A program made the translations under genes and the position numbers. 64,000 bases of DNA, taken from Streptomyces sp. NBC_01750 (GTDB lineage Bacteria; Actinomycetota; Actinomycetes; Streptomycetales; Streptomycetaceae). The notes under the pieces were generated by a model that was not told where the DNA came from, ran no database searches, and saw nothing but the letters and a program-made list of their open reading frames with translations. The DNA lies in contig NZ_CP109137.1 in assembly GCF_035918095.1 (NCBI RefSeq), forward strand, positions 8,372,001 to 8,436,000, read 5' to 3'. Of the stretch, positions 16,465-23,970 are shown piece after piece (within the stretch, counting starts at the first letter, position 1; each line of letters opens with the position of its first letter).

Positions 16465-17028
16465 TCAGCTGGGCATGGGGTGGTGCGCCCGGGCGAACTG
16501 TTCCACGACGGCGGCGCAGAAGGCAGGCAGGTCGGCCGGGCTGCGGCTGGTGACCAGCTGCCCGTCGACGACCACCTCCTGGTCGACGACCTCCGCGCCA
16601 GCGTTGCGCAGGTCGCTGCGGATGCTGGGCCAGGACGTCAGGCGGCGGCCGCGCACGGCGTCGGCTTCCGCCAGGGTCCACGGGCCGTGGCAGATCGATG
16701 CGACCGGTTTCCCGCTGGCCATGAAGTCCTTGACGAACTGCACCGCGTCGCGGTCCATGCGCAGCTGGTCAGGGTTCATAGTGCCGCCGGGCAGGAGCAG
16801 GGCGTGGTAGTCGTCGACGGAGGCGTCGGCGACCAGGCGGTCCACGGGAAAGGTTCCGGCCGCGTTGAGGTCGAACTGGCGGGCCTGGATCTCGCCGGGG
16901 TGGAGCGAGACGATCTCGGTCTTCGCGCCTGCGCCCTGCAGCGCACCGCGCGGTTGGTCGAGTTCCACGCGCTCGACGCCGTCGGTGGCCAGAATCCCCA
17001 CCAGCATCCCCCGGAGTTCCTGTGTCAT
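16465..17028 (-). CDS. DJ-1/PfpI family protein
   Basis: A 187-residue protein of the class I glutamine amidotransferase-like fold. It begins GMLVGILATDGVERVELDQPRGAL, has DDYHALLLPGGTMNPDQLR, and the nucleophile elbow ASICHGPWTLAEADAVRGRRLTSWPS with Cys followed by His. This is the PfpI/YhbO pattern, linked to stress protection and deglycation. The ATG at 17026-17028 overlaps the stop of the putative ORF upstream. General metabolism rather than biosynthesis is likely. It is the first of the minus-strand genes that interrupt the cluster. Confidence 0.9.
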   Translation of the reverse strand: MTQELRGMLVGILATDGVERVELDQPRGALQGAGAKTEIVSLHPGEIQARQFDLNAAGTFPVDRLVADASVDDYHALLLPGGTMNPDQLRMDRDAVQFVKDFMASGKPVASICHGPWTLAEADAVRGRRLTSWPSIRSDLRNAGAEVVDQEVVVDGQLVTSRSPADLPAFCAAVVEQFARAHHPMPS

Positions 17029-17516
17029 GGTACGGCTCCCTTCACGAGTCGCTGGTTGTGATGTGAGCGGTAGGGACACCCGGCAGGGCCTCTGCCCGCA
17101 TCCCTTTTCCGGACCGGGGACTGCGAGGCCCGGCCGAAGGCGCCCTGAGCGCATGTCTGCGCGTGGTCAGTGAAAGCTGCCGTCCGAGTGAGGACGACCT
17201 TCGTCCAGCCGTCGTCGCGGGCGTCGAAGTATTGGTATCCGTGTATCCGTCTGCTGCCTCGTTCGATATGAGTTCGTGAGAGACGATCCAGGACGGCTCG
17301 GCCTTCCCGGCCTTGACCAGGCCGCCAGGCCAGCTCGGTGGCGTGCCAGACGTGGGGAAGATGGATGTCGGAGAGCATCACGTAGTCGATCCGCCGCTCC
17401 CTGGCTTCTTCCGGCAACACCAGGCAGTTGTGGTCGCCGCAGGTAACGCGCAGCGGTTCGGCCCGCCCGCCTTTGTAGGGACCCACGGCGTCGTTCGCTC
17501 CCGCCCGCGCCGACAT
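17025..17516 (-). CDS. Hypothetical protein, possibly degraded
   Basis: A 163-codon frame whose TGA overlaps the ATG of the PfpI gene (ATGA). The middle looks protein-like (RVTCGDHNCLVLPEEARERR, DYVMLSDIHLPHVWHATELAW, HGYQYFDARDDGWTKVVLTR), with polar and aromatic residues unusual for a random GC-rich frame. The C-terminal 45 residues look like noise, and local GC is lower than in neighbouring genes. I do not recognise the family. It may be a fragment whose true end was lost, or a real coupled gene. Confidence 0.35.
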   Translation of the reverse strand: MSARAGANDAVGPYKGGRAEPLRVTCGDHNCLVLPEEARERRIDYVMLSDIHLPHVWHATELAWRPGQGREGRAVLDRLSRTHIERGSRRIHGYQYFDARDDGWTKVVLTRTAAFTDHAQTCAQGAFGRASQSPVRKRDAGRGPAGCPYRSHHNQRLVKGAVP

Positions 17517-17883
17517 CGGCTGTTACCCGGTCGAGATTCGCAGAGCCCCCTGCTGAGCGCCTCCGCACCCCAGGCCGAAAAGGGGCACCCCCTCTTCCCC
17601 TGGCAGAGCAGCATGAAGTGCGCAGGCATTCGTCGGCCAGCCGTGCGGCCGTCCGTCCGTCCCTCCGCAGGAGGCTGCACGACGTTGCAATGCCTCGAAT
17701 GAGAATTGCTGACCGGACGACACGACCAGCTGCGGGGAGCGGGACTGTATTGGGCACCCAGCCGAGACTGGATCAAGACCGGTCACGGCGCGTCGGCCGG
17801 TCAGAAGAGGCGGCCGAATTGGCAGGGACCTGCGGACGTGAACCAGCGTGAGCGTGCGGGGGCGCGCCATCCTGTCAACTCCT
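17517..17883. other. 367-bp stretch with no recognisable gene
   Basis: Between the hypothetical ORF and the aldo/keto reductase gene, no frame shows coding character on either strand. A CCGTCCGTCCGTCCCTCC-like microrepeat is at about 17650. The overlapping minus-strand frame 17167-17757 is Arg-rich and looks like a shadow. Confidence 0.5.
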
Positions 17884-18729
17884 TCAGAGCATCTCCAGGG
17901 GCGTGGGCCCGCTGGGCGGCGGGAACGCCTCGTCGAGGGCGTCGAGCGTCTCGGTAGGAAGGTGGAGGTCCACCGCGCCGCGGTTCTCCCGAACGTGGTC
18001 GGGTGATCCGGAACGCGGGATCACGGCCGCCCCCTGTTCCAGCAGCCAGGCGAGTGCCACCTGGGCCGGCGTGGCTCCGAGGGCCCGGGCCACGGCACCC
18101 AAAGCCTCGACCTTCAGTAGCCGCCCCTGCTCGATCGGGGAGTAGGCCATGACCGTCACCCCGGCCTCGCGGCACCAGGGGAGCAGATCCCACTCGACGC
18201 CGCGCCGGGAGAGGTTGTACAGCACCTGGTCGACGGCCACGGCGTCGCCGCCGGGGAGGGCGGTCAGCTCGACCATGTCGGCGACGTTCAGATTGCTCAC
18301 ACCCCAGTAACGGATCTTCCCCGCCTCCATCAGGTCGGTGAATCCCGCAAGGGTCTCCTCGAGTGGCCACCGTCCCCGCCAGTGCAGCAGGTAGAGGTCC
18401 AGCCGTTCCGCACGGAGCCGCCGCAGGCTGCCCTCGCAGGCGGCGACGGTGCCCTTCCGGTCGGCGTGGCCGGGCAGCACCTTGCTGACGAGGAAGACCT
18501 CCTCCCGGTGTCCCCGGAGGGCCTCCCCGACGAGCTCCTCGGCTGCGCCGTCGCCGTACATCTCCGCCGTGTCGACGACGGTCATGCCCAGGTCCACGCC
18601 CAGCCGCAGCGCGGCGATCTCCTGTTCACGCCGGGCCGGTTCCTCGCCCAGGTACCAGGTGCCCTGCCCGAGCGCCGCGACCTCCTCACCGGAGGGGAGC
18701 GCGATTGTTCTGGTCGATTCCGCAGACAT
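17884..18729 (-). CDS. Aldo/keto reductase
   Basis: A 281-residue NADPH-dependent (beta/alpha)8 oxidoreductase. The family tetrad is present: Asp and Tyr in [20 protein letters not shown], Lys in [16 protein letters not shown], and His in [10 protein letters not shown]. Cofactor-binding text follows ([54 protein letters not shown]). The ATG at 18729 has GGGAGG upstream. Substrate unknown; probably a general carbonyl reductase, since its neighbours are not biosynthetic. Confidence 0.93.
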   Translation of the reverse strand: MSAESTRTIALPSGEEVAALGQGTWYLGEEPARREQEIAALRLGVDLGMTVVDTAEMYGDGAAEELVGEALRGHREEVFLVSKVLPGHADRKGTVAACEGSLRRLRAERLDLYLLHWRGRWPLEETLAGFTDLMEAGKIRYWGVSNLNVADMVELTALPGGDAVAVDQVLYNLSRRGVEWDLLPWCREAGVTVMAYSPIEQGRLLKVEALGAVARALGATPAQVALAWLLEQGAAVIPRSGSPDHVRENRGAVDLHLPTETLDALDEAFPPPSGPTPLEML

Positions 18730-18831
18730 CTCGGGCCTCCCGTCTGCCGCGGATCCGTGTCACGCGCGCCCGTAACGAGTGCCCAGGTCCGCGCCTCTCA
18801 GACAACCGGTGTCGCAGGCGCCGCAGGGAGG

Positions 18832-20025
18832 TCAGGAGGGGCGAGCGGACTGCGTCGAGAGCGTGCCGGGACCGGGTGCGCAGTCGCGCAACGCGCCGGC
18901 GACCGACACAACGGCGCCACAGGAGAGGACCGCCGCGAAGCCGATCATCGCGGTCTGCACGGCGAAATGCCGCAGGGCGATGCTGAACAGGACGGAGGGC
19001 AGGCCCATTCCCAGGTACGCGACGACGAAGAACACGGCGAGGACCCCCGCGCGTGAGGCGGGCTCGGCCACTGAAACGGCACGTTCGACGCCTCCCTTGA
19101 ACAGCAGCCCGGAGCCGGCTCCCGACAGGGACACGGCGACCAGGTAGAGCCAGAGCGCCGGGTGGTAGAGGGCGACGGCGCACAGGACCAAGCCGACCGG
19201 GAATACCACTGCCCCCACGGTCAGGGCCCGGGGCAGTGGGAGGCGGCCCAGCACCAGCTGGGCGACCGCCGCGGAACCGAACATGAGGAAGGCCGCCAAA
19301 GCGACCACGAGGTGCGAGTCGGTGTGCAGGGTGCCGTGGAGCACGCTCGCCCCGAGGGAGGAGATCAGGCCGAGGATCGCGAAGGCGAAGGCGCCCAGCG
19401 CGCCGGCCGCGCCGAAGGTCCGCCCGCCGCCGGGGCGCAGGACGAACCTGCTGGGCGGTTCGGCCGCGGGCAGCTCCAGGTCCACGGTCTCCGGGGTGGA
19501 CAGCACCAGCGCCAGGCACACTGCCATGGCGAGCGTGAAGATCGCCTGGGCGGTGATCAGGGGCGCGGGAAGCCACTCCGCGGCGGCTCCGGCGACCAGG
19601 GGCCCTGAGGCCAGGCCGCCGAGGTTGGCGGCGGTGGCCACGATGCCGGGCAGCACCGAACCCGCCCGTTCCGGACGGGCCTCGTGGTGGAGGTCGTGCA
19701 GGTACGTCGTCGCGGTCGAGGCCATCAGCCCCAGTCCGACGCCGTTCAGTATCCTGCCCGCGATCAGCCCCGGCAGGTCCCGCCACGCGATCAGTACGAC
19801 CGACGCGACGATGCCGACCAGCAGCGCCGGGACGATGACGCGCCGTCGGCCGAGCCGGTCCGACAGGTGTCCCAGTCCGAGGAAGGCGGCCGCTGCGCCC
19901 ACAACCATCGACGCGTACGCCACCGTGACCGTGGTCGCGCCGAAGTGGTCCCGGGCCTCGTACAGCGGCCACAGCGGGGTGGGCGCGGTGCCGAAGGCCA
20001 TCAGCACGGTGAAGGCCACCGCCAC
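18832..20025 (-). CDS. Major facilitator superfamily transporter
   Basis: A membrane exporter with about twelve hydrophobic segments. The motif between helices 2 and 3 is GHLSDRLGRRRVIVPALL, and GRILNGVGLGLMAS matches helix 4. From GTG 20025 the protein has 397 residues, but the first helix (FWFVAVAFTVLMAFG) is then cut at its N-terminus. Reading the same frame upstream gives VPARRRASHTTGFWF and no ATG or GTG. A CTG at 20172 lies 7 bases behind GAGGAGG and would add 49 residues, so a CTG start is quite possible. It is divergent from a LysR gene that probably controls it. Substrate unknown. Confidence 0.88.
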   Translation of the reverse strand: MAVAFTVLMAFGTAPTPLWPLYEARDHFGATTVTVAYASMVVGAAAAFLGLGHLSDRLGRRRVIVPALLVGIVASVVLIAWRDLPGLIAGRILNGVGLGLMASTATTYLHDLHHEARPERAGSVLPGIVATAANLGGLASGPLVAGAAAEWLPAPLITAQAIFTLAMAVCLALVLSTPETVDLELPAAEPPSRFVLRPGGGRTFGAAGALGAFAFAILGLISSLGASVLHGTLHTDSHLVVALAAFLMFGSAAVAQLVLGRLPLPRALTVGAVVFPVGLVLCAVALYHPALWLYLVAVSLSGAGSGLLFKGGVERAVSVAEPASRAGVLAVFFVVAYLGMGLPSVLFSIALRHFAVQTAMIGFAAVLSCGAVVSVAGALRDCAPGPGTLSTQSARPS

Positions 20026-20257
20026 GAACCAAAAGCCGGTCGTGTGCGAGGCACGGCGCCGGGCGGGGACGCGGGGCGGCAGGTCGGCGGGAGCGGGTGC
20101 TGGGATCGGATGGGTCGGGTCGTCGGGAGCGTCGGCTGTGGGACGGCTCAGCGGCGTCGGAACGGCAGGCAGGCGTACCCCTCCTCGGGCGGAAGCGGAT
20201 GGCGCTTTCCATCCTCCTCACCAGCCGGGATCAGTGCCAACGAATGTTTTTGCTGGG

Positions 20258-20272
20258 CTCGAGCAATGCGAG
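20258..20272. promoter_or_regulatory. Candidate LysR-type operator
   Basis: CTCG-N7-CGAG forms a dyad containing T-N11-A (T at 20259, A at 20271), the classical LysR-family box. It sits in the short region between the divergent MFS and LysR genes, just before the LysR start at 20286. Confidence 0.55.
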
Positions 20273-20285
20273 TGATACTTCTCGT

Positions 20286-21176
20286 GTGGAGCTACGTCAG
20301 CTGGAGCACTTCATCGCGGTCGCCGAGGAGCTGAGTTTCACGCGTGCCGCCCGACGGCTGCACGTGGTGCAGTCCGGGGTGTCCGCCGCGATCCGCTCCC
20401 TGGAGCGCGAGCTCGGTTGCGCGCTGTTCGAGCGCACGTCGCAGCAGGTCCGGCTCACCGGGGCGGGCGCGGCGCTGCTGCCGGAGGCTCGGGCCACCCT
20501 GCACGCCGCCCAGGTGGCCCAGGACGCCGTGCGCGACGCACAGGACACGCTGCGCGGCACGGTGAATGTGGGCGCTATGGCCTCGGTCGAGGTGGTGGAC
20601 CTGCCTGCGCTCCTCGGGCAACTGCACGCGCGGCATCCCGCGATCGACGTCCGGCTGCGGCTGGCGACGACCGGATCGGCGGGACTGGCGCACGCACTGC
20701 TCAGCGGGGACCTGGACGTGGCCTTCCTGTCGCTGCCCGAGCACAAACCCGCCGGGATCGACGCACGGGAGCTGGCCACGGTGCCGCTCATGCTGGTGGT
20801 GAGCGCCGCCCATCCGCTCGCGCAGCGGGGGGAGGTGGCACTTGCGGACCTCGCGGGGGAGCCCTTCGTGGACTTCCCGCCGGGCTACGGCAACCGCGAG
20901 GTGGTCGACCGGGCGTTCGCGGTGGCGGGCGTCGTACGCCGGGTGGCACTGGAAGTGCCCGACATCGACATGGGGGCGGCACTGGTCCGGCACGGTCTGG
21001 GCATCGCCTTCCTGCCCGCGTTCGCCGTTGCCCGCACCCCCGGCCTGCACGTCCTGGACGTCGACGGCACCATGCTCCGCTGGAGCATGCATCTCGGCAC
21101 GTCGTCGACCCGGCGGCCCAGCTCGGCCCTGCGGGCGCTGCTCGACCTGGTCGACCTCCACGTCATCGCCCTGTGA
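20286..21176 (+). CDS. LysR-family transcriptional regulator
   Basis: A 296-residue regulator: an N-terminal winged helix (VELRQLEHFIAVAEELSFTRAARRLHVVQSGVSAAIRSLERELG in overlapping family positions, shown here only as the key order LRQLEHF, FTRAARRLHV, SAAIRSLERELG) and a C-terminal periplasmic-binding-like effector domain. GTG 20286 is chosen since the family always begins with the MELRQLxxF pattern; the longer frame to 20097 overlaps the divergent gene. The adjacent transporter is the likely target. A perfect palindrome overlaps its stop codon. Confidence 0.92.
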   Translation: MELRQLEHFIAVAEELSFTRAARRLHVVQSGVSAAIRSLERELGCALFERTSQQVRLTGAGAALLPEARATLHAAQVAQDAVRDAQDTLRGTVNVGAMASVEVVDLPALLGQLHARHPAIDVRLRLATTGSAGLAHALLSGDLDVAFLSLPEHKPAGIDARELATVPLMLVVSAAHPLAQRGEVALADLAGEPFVDFPPGYGNREVVDRAFAVAGVVRRVALEVPDIDMGAALVRHGLGIAFLPAFAVARTPGLHVLDVDGTMLRWSMHLGTSSTRRPSSALRALLDLVDLHVIAL

Positions 21177-21200
21177 CGTCCGGGCCGCGGCCCGGACGTC
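21175..21200 (+). terminator. 26-bp perfect palindrome at the end of the LysR gene
   Basis: GACGTCCGGGCCG is followed at once by its exact reverse complement, overlapping the last two bases of the stop. TTCC follows. Very stable GC hairpin, consistent with termination in either direction. Confidence 0.65.
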
Positions 21201-21329
21201 TTCCGTCGGTGGTGTCCGGCCCCCCTGCGCTCGATCCGGCCGCGAGATCTGCCGCAGCGTCCGCTGACGCTCAGACTGCCGTCGTCCATAGGCGGCGTCA
21301 GACACCCTCTCGGCCCTTTCGAGGCTGGT

Positions 21330-21690
21330 GCCGGAGGCCGCGCCGATCATCGCGATCGCGGTGCGCGGGCGTGCGGCCTGTCGTCGGCGACCAGGACCAC
21401 GTGGTCGGAACGTCGGGTCAGCAGCGAGCGCATGCCCACGGCAGCGGCAGCCCGTCCCACGGTCTGCGCGAAGGAATCGTCCGCAGTCCTGTTCGGCCAC
21501 TGCACCACGACGATGTAGTGGCTGCGGTGCAGGTCGTGTCGACTGCCTCGGACCGGGCGTAGGCGCTCGCCTCGTCCGTCCCTGCCAGGAGGTCGTCGAC
21601 GAGCTCGCGGTGCAACCTCAGCTCCACTTCGGCCAGATTGCGCAGGTGCGTCAGCTCCGGGGCGAGCGACGCGGCGGCGTGTTCCAGCGC
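21330..21690 (-). pseudogene. Remnant of a PucR-type regulator, cut by an insertion sequence
   Basis: Read from 21690 leftwards, the minus strand encodes ALEHAAASLAPELTHLRNLAEV and then ELRLHRELVDDLLAGTDEAS. After a frame shift near 21540 it continues RHDLHRSHYIVVVQWPNRTADDSF, then VGRAAAAVGMRSLLTRRSDHVVLVADDRP. This is the central part of PucR/CdaR-like regulators (GAF-linked region and GGDEF-like domain). No start is present, because the sequence begins abruptly at the IS end at 21691. The C-terminal helix-turn-helix is missing and the frame breaks. Family identification is from memory of the pattern. Confidence 0.6.
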
Positions 21691-22075
21691 TAGGGCGTGT
21701 ATCGAAAGTGGATCTTGAGTGATGAATGATCACAGTTCATGGCGCGGGGAGATCTCACGGATGCACAGTGGGCGGTGTTGGTGCCGTTGTTGCCGAAGGG
21801 GAGGAAGGCAGGGCGGCCGCCCATCTGGTCCCGGCGGCAGCTCATCGACGGCATACGGTTCCGGGTCCGTACCGGTGTTCCATGGAGGGACGTCCCTGTT
21901 GAGTACGGGCCGTGGGGCCGGATCTACGACCTGTTCCGTCGATGGCAGCGGGACGGCACCTGGCACCGAGTCCTCACGGGGCTGCAGTCCCTGGTTGATG
22001 CGGAGGGCGCGATCACGTGGGATTTGAGTGTTGACTCCACGGTGTGCCGCGCTCATCAGCATGCGGCCGGGGCCG
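21691..22075 (+). mobile_element. Truncated IS5-type insertion sequence
   Basis: The left end (TAGGGCGTGTATCGAAAGTG) lies 48 bp before a transposase start. The right part of the element is gone: transposase text stops near 22075 and promoter DNA of the ligase operon follows. The same end sequence occurs alone at 13757. Confidence 0.8.
21739..22075 (+). pseudogene. 5' fragment of an IS5-family transposase
   Basis: ATG 21739 opens MARGDLTDAQWAVLVPLLP, then GRPPIWSRRQLIDGIRFRV, TGVPWRDVPVEYGPWGRIYD, LFRRWQRDGTW and WDLSVDSTVCRAHQHAAGAG. This is the DUF4096-type N-terminal half of two-frame IS5 transposases, with one catalytic Asp in the DLSVDST segment. From about 22076 the frame no longer resembles a transposase, so the second half, including the remaining acidic residues, is lost. 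The element cannot move by itself. Confidence 0.85.
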
Positions 22076-22123
22076 GGCCGGCTCTCCCTGTCCATCGGAA
22101 TCGGACAATCTCTGCGGCCCGGA

Positions 22124-22166
22124 TCGAGCGCTCTTCGAAGATTCCTCAAGTGCCCTGGCCGACGCT
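22124..22166 (+). promoter_or_regulatory. Putative SARP-dependent promoter of the ligase/oxygenase/cyclase operon
   Basis: Three heptamers sit at an exact 11-bp period: TCGAGCG (22124), TCGAAGA (22135), TCAAGTG (22146). GACGCT follows 8 bp after the last (22161-22166), the same hexamer and spacing as at 12653. The GTG start of the ligase gene is about 60 bp further on. This is the best SARP-type site in the window. Confidence 0.75.
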
Positions 22167-22223
22167 GGGGATCGCTGCTGCGGCGGACCGCAGCAGCCGG
22201 ACCGAGGGCCGGAGGAGAGTCAC

Positions 22224-23828
22224 GTGTCGAGCTTCACGTACCCGGACCTTCCGCTGGACGGACTGCTGCGCACGGCAGCCGTACGCGACCCGGACGGCAC
22301 CGCCGTACGCCGTGCGGACGCGTCGGCCGGCTTCGCGGAGCTCGACGACCTCGCCGACCGCGTCGCCGCCTACCTGGAGCGGGAGACCGGCCGCTGCGGC
22401 GCCCGGATCGGTGTGGCGAACGTGCTCGACCCGGTCTTCGCCGCCACGTACTACGGCGCCAGCCGCAGTGGCAACACCGCCGTGCTGATCAATCCGCTGA
22501 TCAAGGAGGACGGGCTGCGGCACGTCCTGGCCGCGGCCGACGTAGAGGTGGCGTTCGTCCCCACGCCGACGGCCGAGCTGCTCGTCAAGCTGAAGGGCGC
22601 GCTGCCCAGGCTGCGTACGGTCGTGGTGACCGACGCCTTGGACGGCGTGGTCCCGGCCGACGCGCTAGCGCTGCACAGCGTCCTCGATCCGGTGGCGACG
22701 CCCCGCGGCGGGCGCACCGACCCGGACTCCGTCGCCTGTATCCAGTTCACCACCGGCAGCACGGGCCGCCCCCGGGGCGTACTGCTGACGCATCGCAACC
22801 TCGTCGCGAACGCCCGGCAGACCGCCCTCGCGCACCGGCTGTCCGCGGAATCGGTCACCCTGAACCACCTGCCGCTCTACCACCTCATGCATCTCAACTC
22901 GGCGGTGTACGCCGGTGCGTGCCAGGTGCTGTGCCAGGACGCCGATCCCATCGCCTCCCTCGCCCTGGCCGCCGAGGTGGGCGCCACCCACTACTACGGG
23001 CTGCCCGCGCGGCTGCACCGGCTCGCCGCCGACGAGCGCCTGGGCACCGCGCTGCCGGGCGGATCCCGGCTCACGGCGGTGCTGTCGGGCGGCTCCGCGC
23101 TGCGGGCCGATGCCGCACGCACGCTGCGCGAGCGGCTCGGGGTTCCAGTCATCCAGGGCTACGGCATGGCCGAGTGCTCGCCCCTCACGCATTGTCAGCA
23201 GCCGGAGAGCTACCGGCCCGGAGCCGTTGGAACCACCGTGCCTGGGACCGAGTGCCGCCTCGTGGAGCCGCGGACCCGTGAGCCGGTCGACGTCTGGTCC
23301 ACCGGCGAGGTCCAGGCCAGGGGACCCCAGGTGATGGCGGGGTATCTCGGCGAGGACCGGCCGGCCCGGCTCGACGCGGACGGCTGGTTCTCCACGGGTG
23401 ACATCGGCTATCTCGACGACCGGGGCGAGCTGCATCTGACGGACCGTCTCGTCGATGTGTTCAAGTACGACAACGAAATCGTCTCGCCGAGCCTGGTGGA
23501 GCGGGTCATCAGCGCCGACCCCCGGGTCGCCGACTGCATCGTCGTCGACTGGCCCGACCCGGAGCACGGTGCGCTGGTGTGGGCCGGCGTCGTACTGCGG
23601 GACCCGCAGCCCTGCGGTCCTTACGCCCCCGGCGCACGCGGAGCACCCGGCGGGCTCGACGTCCTCGACTCGATCACCGCGCTGGCCAACGAGCGGCTCG
23701 CGCACTTCGAGCGGATCCGTCTGGTCGAAGCGCTCGACGAGGTCCCTCGCACCCCCACCGGTAAGCAGGAACGGCGCGGCCTGAGACGGCAGTTGAAGGA
23801 GCGCGCCGCCGAGCGGACCGGTGTGTGA
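22224..23828 (+). CDS. AMP-dependent acyl-CoA (or acyl-ACP) ligase
   Basis: A 534-residue adenylate-forming enzyme that would activate a carboxylic acid with ATP. Motifs in order: IQFTTGSTGRPRGVLLTHRN (P-loop), IQGYGMAECSPL (A5), GWFSTGDIGYLDDRGELHLTDR (A7-A8), and PRTPTGKQERRGLRRQL with the catalytic Lys near the end. GTG 22224 is preceded by GGAGGAGA. It heads an operon with the FAD monooxygenase and aromatase/cyclase behind a triple SARP site. It may prepare an unusual starter or side-chain acid for the synthase or KASIII (inference); the substrate cannot be read from the sequence. Confidence 0.9.
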   Translation: MSSFTYPDLPLDGLLRTAAVRDPDGTAVRRADASAGFAELDDLADRVAAYLERETGRCGARIGVANVLDPVFAATYYGASRSGNTAVLINPLIKEDGLRHVLAAADVEVAFVPTPTAELLVKLKGALPRLRTVVVTDALDGVVPADALALHSVLDPVATPRGGRTDPDSVACIQFTTGSTGRPRGVLLTHRNLVANARQTALAHRLSAESVTLNHLPLYHLMHLNSAVYAGACQVLCQDADPIASLALAAEVGATHYYGLPARLHRLAADERLGTALPGGSRLTAVLSGGSALRADAARTLRERLGVPVIQGYGMAECSPLTHCQQPESYRPGAVGTTVPGTECRLVEPRTREPVDVWSTGEVQARGPQVMAGYLGEDRPARLDADGWFSTGDIGYLDDRGELHLTDRLVDVFKYDNEIVSPSLVERVISADPRVADCIVVDWPDPEHGALVWAGVVLRDPQPCGPYAPGARGAPGGLDVLDSITALANERLAHFERIRLVEALDEVPRTPTGKQERRGLRRQLKERAAERTGV

Positions 23829-23880
23829 CCCGCCGCGGGACACCCCCGCGGGAGACGCCCCGACCCCAAGGAGCAATTCC

Positions 23881-23970
23881 ATGGCGACCTTCGTCAACGA
23901 CCTGACCGTGCACGGCCGCCCGCCGGCCGTCCCGGACCCGGGCATCGAGAGGATCGGGGCACGCGCGTGA
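23881..23970 (+). CDS. 29-residue ORF coupled to the FAD monooxygenase gene
   Basis: ATG 23881 follows AAGGAGCAATTCC, a strong ribosome site, and the frame MATFVNDLTVHGRPPAV ends at TGA 23968-23970, which overlaps the GTG start of the next gene (GTGA). The arrangement is that of a translated coupling leader. I know no family for the peptide. It could be a leader, or the stump of a deleted gene whose start signals survive. Confidence 0.45.
   Translation: MATFVNDLTVHGRPPAVPDPGIERIGARA

Noticed and set aside
21328..21693. Plus-strand 121-codon frame
   Set aside because: The opposite strand carries the recognisable PucR-type remnant; the plus frame has no motif or ribosome site.
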